Source of the DNA: Dryococelus australis
Taxonomy: Eukaryota; Arthropoda; Insecta; Phasmatodea; Phasmatidae
Assembly (NCBI GenBank): GCA_029891345.1
Contig: CM057009.1
Location: 229,019,120-229,083,119, forward strand
Length of the DNA stretch: 64,000 nucleotides
Reading direction: 5' to 3'
Under the pieces are notes generated by a model that saw only the letters and a list, made by a program, of their open reading frames with translations, was not told where the DNA came from and did no database searches. This document shows, piece by piece, positions 59,530 to 64,000 of the stretch (position 1 is its first letter; each line of letters begins with the position of its first letter). Position numbers and translations under genes: made by a program.

Positions 59530-60290
59530 AAAATCGGTTTTAACAGGTTGACGTGTACTCTCGTTGTTTCATTACCTTTCTACACAAAGTACAAGTCACC
59601 CCATCTACCTAAACAACCTTAAAAAGGCCTATCCACTAACTGGACAATTTCCTAGATCGTCCTCTTCACACTGACTCATCATGCATTAACACTTCATCCC
59701 CTGCGGTGAACCGATATTCGTTAGCCCTTTTGTCATACTGTATCTTACTTCTCGCATTAGCTGCCATTAATTTTTCCTTAGCCAGCTTGTGCCCTTGCTG
59801 AAGACGTGTTTGCAGCTGCCTAACATACTCATCATACTCCTCGTATAATCCCATCGGCTCCTTCTGCAACGTTCTTAGTATGTTAGGATTCCGACCGAAC
59901 ATTACTTGATGCGGACTATTACTTGTACTAGAATGGGGTGTGGTGTTATACACGAATGTCGCATACGATAGCTACCGATCCCAGTCATCCTGATCCTGAC
60001 TAATATATTGTCTCAGACACTTCACCAGTGTCTGGTGAGACCTCTCCACAAAATATGACTGGGGGTGGTAGCTTGATGTGCGAATTCGTTTTACCTGTAA
60101 TAATTTGCACATCTTTCTCATTACTTCACTCATAAAATTCGAGCCCTAGTCTGAGAGGACGCATTGTGGTATCCAGGTATTTAGACAGGCCATCTTGATA
60201 CATGAGAATATACTTATTCCCGATGGGCATCTCGGGCAATGGACCCACTATATCCAGAGTGCATTTCTCGAACACTACGTCCGGTGTATC
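59530..60290 (-). pseudogene. Errantivirus-like integrase, broken
   Basis: LDIVGPLPEMP (first core Asp) lies at about 60225-60270 and DGLSKYL at about 60185. Then the sequence jumps to CVLSD (second Asp, about 60155) with fewer than ten residues between, where roughly 35 are usual, so a piece is deleted. A stop follows the SD at once, where a Gln is normal. The third acid is kept in YHPQSYFVERSHQTL (about 60045). The frame 59666-59953 carries YNTTPHSSTSNSP and the C-terminal part. Integrase inserts the cDNA into host DNA. Confidence 0.8.
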
Positions 60291-60292
60291 TG

Positions 60293-60961
60293 TCAATCCA
60301 TAGGCATTCGGACGTGCGGGCGCATTAATTTATTTTTCTGGCAGGAGACACACTTAGGTGTGTAATCTTCTATGTCCGCCTTCATACCGGGTAAGTAACA
60401 ATATTGCTTCAACCTTTTGTATGTTCGGGATGCTCCTTGGTGCCCCCCTCCTACGGAATCGTGATCTTCCTGTAAAATTCTATTAATCCTTCTTGATGCA
60501 TCTACATGTGGTATGGTTTTGCCTGCTCTGTAACGTATAGTGTATTCGTACTCCTCCAATTTTAGTCGCCATTTTAGCAATCGGGAACTGGGGTCTTTTA
60601 CACTGAAAATCCATGTCAGTGGCTTATGATCTCTAACCACAGTGAAATGCCTTCCTAACAGATAGGGTTTAAAGTACTTTACAGCCCACACGATACTTAA
60701 TAGTTCCCTTTCTGTGGTTGAGAAGTTACGTTCAGCCTTGTTCAAGGTTAGATTTGCTTATGATATAGGTCGATCCCTACCGACTTCTCCCTGTGATAAT
60801 ATAGCCCCCAAGGCTTCCTGGCAGGCATCGGTAGTTAAAATAAAGAGTTGTTCGAAATCTGGGTACTGTAATACTGGTTCGCTTGCCAATGCTTCCTTAA
60901 GTGTTTTGAACATCCTGTCCTGTATGCTCCCCCCCTCATATGCAACATTGCCCTTTAGTAG
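60293..60961 (-). pseudogene. Errantivirus-like RNase H and integrase zinc finger
   Basis: The 150-codon frame 60293-60745 contains STTERELLSIVWAVKYF and VVRDHKPLTWIF (RNase H, second half), then the HHCC finger of integrase: HDSVGGGH ... CVSCQKNK. The first half of RNase H is in another frame at about 60750-60960, with DACQEALGA-like sequence. RNase H removes the RNA strand during reverse transcription. A frame change separates the two halves. Confidence 0.85.
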
Positions 60962-60964
60962 TTC

Positions 60965-61960
60965 TTACAAGGGTTTGGCAATTTTACCGTAGCCATTTAT
61001 AAAGCTATAGCAATACCTGTTTAGTCCTAGAAAAGACTTGAGTTGCTTCTTAGTAGTATGTTTTGTAATGCCCGTTATTTTACTTATTTTATTCGGATCT
61101 TGCATTACCCCCTCTCTAGTTATCAGGTGTCCTAGATAAGCTACCTCGTTTCTAAGGAACTCGCACTGATCTGGCTGGACCTTCAAATTATGTTCGCAGA
61201 AACTTTCAAATACCTCCCATATCCTACTTTTGTGCTCCTCCAATGAACTAACATTCATCACTATATCATCTTAATAGACTAGACACCTTAGTCCTTGTAT
61301 TCCTGCCGGTACGGTATTCATGAGGCATTAAAATGTCGCCGGGGTCCCTTTTAACCCGAGCATCATGCTTGTGATTTCGTAATGGTTTCTAGGGGTACTA
61401 AACGCTGTTTTTGCACTATCGTCTGGGTTCAAACATACTTGTAAGTGTCCACTGGCCAAGTCCAAGGTGGATAGATACTTTGCCTGCCCCAGCTGTTCCA
61501 GTATTTCGGTGATATTCGGAATTGAGAATACTGAACCTATCGTCGGCTCTTTGAATCCGCAATAATCCACTACAATACAGTATTTTTGTTTTCTCGAAGC
61601 ATCTTATTTTCTTCGGCATTATAAGTATGGCGGAATTTCATGGGATAGTTCTAGGCACAATTATCCCATCCCTTAGCATCACTATTTCCTGCCATTTTAC
61701 ATCCTCCTTATGCACATGGGGAATCAGGTATTTTCGTGCTATTACTGGATGCGAACCCGATATAGTCGGAAATGGCTGTTCGATAGTAGGGGTCCTTCTT
61801 AAGTGATCTCCCGGAAGATGAAATATATCGCAGTAGTCTTCAAATATTTTCTCCGCTGATTCCCTCTCTTCCTAATTCAAATGATCTAGCCTTAAGGCAG
61901 CCCTAACCCTGACTATCCTACTGCATTCCTTTGTACTCGGGCATACTCTCCCATATTCTC
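60965..61960 (-). pseudogene. Errantivirus-like reverse transcriptase, stop in active site
   Basis: RT is read from about 61960 down to 60965. The N-terminal motif (ARKYLIPHVHKEDVKWQEIVMLRDGII) is at about 61650-61740, TLDLASGH at about 61450 and the FSTPRNHYEITSMMLGLKGTPATF block in 61328-61570. The active-site motif Y-x-D-D is read at 61265-61276 as Y-stop-D-D: the codon between Tyr and the first Asp is TAA. Beyond it QPDQCEFLRNEVAYLGH and KQLKSFLGLNRY (61261-60965) give the palm end and thumb. A further stop lies at about 61876. Confidence 0.9.
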
Positions 61961-62039
61961 CCACCGGTTCCAGGTCAACCTCCAGAACTTCTATCGTAAC
62001 ATCTTCTTTGTTTGTATTCAAAATACTGCACACACAAGT

Positions 62040-62560
62040 GCTATTTTAGGACAATGTTTAACTATCTGTCATGTAAATCCCTCTTACAAACTCCTTTTTA
62101 TTTATTACTCCAACTCCATCCCGATGATCTCTCACCGTCGTTATAACCTCACTCTGTCCCTTTATAACAATGGTGTGCGTAGTCTCAATCCTATCCGGAC
62201 TCATTAGCGGTGTAGTGACATTCCATTTTTCTAAGAGTAACATGTTTCTTCTGTATTCTATTATCGGCCTTGTATGAACGAGGAAAACCTTCCTCACTAT
62301 TCCCGCATACAGGCAGCTCTCTTTTATGGGAAAAGTTAATGGTATAGGTATGATGCCGATGCTACATGTTAATACTGCGGCTCCTTTAGTCTCCATTGCT
62401 GTTTGTGATTTACCCTTACAATATATTTAATACCACTGCCTATGCTTTGCATTGATTCCATTATCTAGTACATCTGCATTCAACAAGCTAATTCCGGAAC
62501 CCGTTTCTACTATCAATTTCACTTTCCTTATCTGCCCTCGTGTTTAAAAGTCAATTTGCA
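62040..62560 (-). pseudogene. Errantivirus-like aspartic protease, Glu for Asp
   Basis: About 62475-62520 reads VKLIVETGSGISLLN on the minus strand, the retropepsin active-site region. The codon at 62505-62507 is GAA (Glu), where the catalytic Asp of D-T/S-G is expected. A stop at about 62430 separates it from the frame 62058-62396, which has the rest of the fold and the linker to RT. The region just upstream (62560-62755) shows only gag-like traces (YCMQEKIHRYP). Confidence 0.65.
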
Positions 62561-62755
62561 AAAATTGTAATGTACCTCCTAATTGGTTAGTTATACTCGT
62601 CTGAAGGCAACCAATTCTGTGTTCTGGTTTTTCTGGGGGAAAGAGCGGTGGCGACTTCCTCCCTGTTTTAGTTTCCCGGATCCTTAATACTATTGGCTTG
62701 TTCTGTGGTCTCTGTCATCTTCGGATACCTATGTATCTTCTCCTGCATACAGTAT

Positions 62756-63494
62756 TGTGATACCCGAGCAGTCTAGAGATGAGCTCAAACACTCAATAAG
62801 AAATAATCTAAGTCAATTTAACACATTTCATAAAATCAAGCACTGAAACAGTTACACTTTTTATTATACATCTACGTACTTGGCGATGTGGCGGAAGACG
62901 ACATGGGAATTGTTAATATAAAACAAAATAAAAACTCAAATAGAAGTAACTTCATTCTATAGCCACAGTGAGGAAGGAGAGAGGATTCTCAGCGCAGCTC
63001 AGGCGAGTCGACCCAGGCGGTGATGTGCAGTCTCTGATGTCCTCCTATTATGCATGGCATAATAAAGAAACATGAGTGTAGTGGGGAGAAGACTCCCTCC
63101 ACCAAGAGCATGAGCAAACTATTACCAATGAGAAGTCAGGGCGAGAAGAGTCGCCAACCAATGAGAGAGCAAGGTTAGGGTGTCAACCAATGAACTGGAA
63201 CTTTGCACATGGCCCCAAAGTGTGGTATCGAAATCATGTGATGGTAAAATAGCACGTGATACAGCGTGTGAAACCAGGAGTCATGGGACTAAAATATCAT
63301 GAAAAATAGGACGTATTTCCTGTCATAAGTGGTTAGCAATCGCAGTCCCGCGGTGCTGAATTCACCGCTGGCAGTATTAGAGCAGATACAGCTTCCTGTC
63401 GCAGGCACTGCAGAACCTGATAAGTTGCGAAAATACTTCGTTCAAATGTTCTCTCTCTGAACTGGAAAGAAGGTGGAGTGCCCGCGGCACTACA
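62756..63494 (-). repeat. 3' LTR of another LTR retroelement inserted in errantivirus gag
   Basis: On the minus strand it begins TGTAGTGCCGCGGGCAC and ends CGGGTATCACA, giving imperfect inverted ends. The internal side (63495-63511) is the complement of CTAAAAGAGGGAGTAA, a polypurine tract. AATAAA on the minus strand lies at about 62860, about 100 bp from the 3' end. The left flank is the gag end of the errantivirus-like element, so this one came later. The left limit is an inference from the TG/CA rule. Confidence 0.6.
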
Positions 63495-64000
63495 TTACTC
63501 CCTCTTTTAGAAAAGTTTTGTTCGGGCTGAGCAAAACTTTAGAAAGATATGTGGCGGAAGTTATATGTGAGTCGGTCATCGAAGTGAATCTGGATGAAGT
63601 ATAGAGTTTGGGAGTGCAACTGCTCTATCATAAATAACAGGATGTGGACTCGCCAACAACGGAAATGCAGGTTTCCAGTCGACCAACTAAGAGCCATTGG
63701 TGTAGCAGCGATTTTGACACAGTAGTCTTCTTTCTTGAAGCTTTGTGAAATTGCTTCCATGCTCGCGGTCAACTGAATCATAAAAGTTAAAAAAAGGAAT
63801 CAGTTAATTACTAGTCCACCAAATAACTTTAAAATTAACTGAACTCAAAATGGGGCGTACTATGTCACCTTCCTCATTATTTAAGTTCGCCTTTGTAATT
63901 TTTCAAAGTGCAGCTGATACAAATCTCACACACAATATACATATTGGATAAACATCTAAACATCAACACTTATTACAAATATTTGTTACAGCTCTGTGTT
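63495..64000 (-). mobile_element. Internal 3' end of the same LTR element (runs off window)
   Basis: Starts with the polypurine tract. A self-complementary AAGTTTTGCTC...AACAAAACTTT hairpin lies at 63511-63541. The 80-codon frame 63539-63781 matches no pol or env motif I know, so the superfamily (gypsy, copia or BEL) is open. 63782-64000 is AT-rich. Confidence 0.4.

Larger units (their letters stand above)
56800..62755 (-). mobile_element. Errantivirus-like Ty3/gypsy element with env, 5'-truncated in window
   Basis: Minus-strand element in the order protease, RT, RNase H, integrase, env, 3' LTR. Envelope-bearing insect gypsy elements (Errantivirus, Metaviridae) have this layout. The gag part and 5' LTR are not seen, because another element's LTR starts at 62756. 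Stops, frameshifts and deletions occur in every domain, so this copy is dead. Confidence 0.88.

Noticed and set aside
1..64000. CRISPR array, prokaryotic operon or plasmid features
   Set aside because: No regularly spaced identical repeats, no ribosome-binding-site-led gene strings. Eukaryotic retroelements and microsatellites dominate.

Overview
This window looks like a piece of a large, repeat-rich insect nuclear genome. It is AT-rich, with many microsatellites and minisatellites. Every protein-coding signal I can recognise belongs to a mobile element or a possible endogenous virus. I see no intact host gene, rRNA, tRNA or bacterial-type feature. The mix of envelope-bearing Ty3/gypsy (errantivirus-like), Jockey-type LINE, piggyBac and pogo/Tigger-type elements fits an arthropod. 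A polyneopteran insect is my guess, not something the sequence proves.

Layout. 1-14.4 kb: AT-rich DNA with two diverged copies of a ~550 bp repeat (1345-1895 and 8284-8835). Each copy abuts a GATGAT-like minisatellite, on opposite sides. A GC-richer island lies at 5.16-5.8 kb. 14.4-21.2 kb: a two-unit repeat with clustered TGACCTTG half-sites, a broken minus-strand reading frame that may be densovirus-like (15.8-17.04 kb), an LTR-like segment with a primer-binding-site candidate (to 18303), and A-rich retroelement-like remains. 22.3-24.9 kb: a (TA)n tract next to a pogo/Tigger-type DNA transposon with 19 bp inverted repeats and a C-terminal PHD-like zinc finger. 25.4-26.4 kb: an unnamed transposon-like minus-strand remnant.

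28.8-39.1 kb is the clearest structure. A minus-strand piggyBac transposase pseudogene is cut in two by an ~8.3 kb Ty3/gypsy retrotransposon (29449-37741) with two LTRs. Removing the insert and one copy of a 4-bp target duplication gives a continuous frame across the junction. All three catalytic aspartates of piggyBac remain, one in the distal half and two in the proximal half. The gypsy copy carries a PHD-like Cys-rich ORF upstream of gag, a broken protease and RT, and no recognisable integrase core.

39.6-43.8 kb: a Jockey-like LINE whose RT frame has only three stops over 1.9 kb. 44-53 kb: microsatellites, a THAP-domain fragment, three different diverged tandem-repeat families packed into 49.4-51.35 kb, an unrecognised minus-strand coding relic, an E-box palindrome and a hammerhead-like core motif. 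53.4-56.8 kb: AT-rich with nothing clear. 56.8-62.75 kb: a minus-strand errantivirus-like element with 3' LTR, broken env and broken pol (a stop inside the RT active-site motif, Glu in place of Asp in the protease). Its gag end is interrupted by the 3' LTR of another minus-strand LTR element (62756-63494) that runs off the window.

Together the window reads as nested decayed transposon layers, not a functional locus. The order of some insertions can be deduced: piggyBac before gypsy, and errantivirus before the right-hand LTR element.
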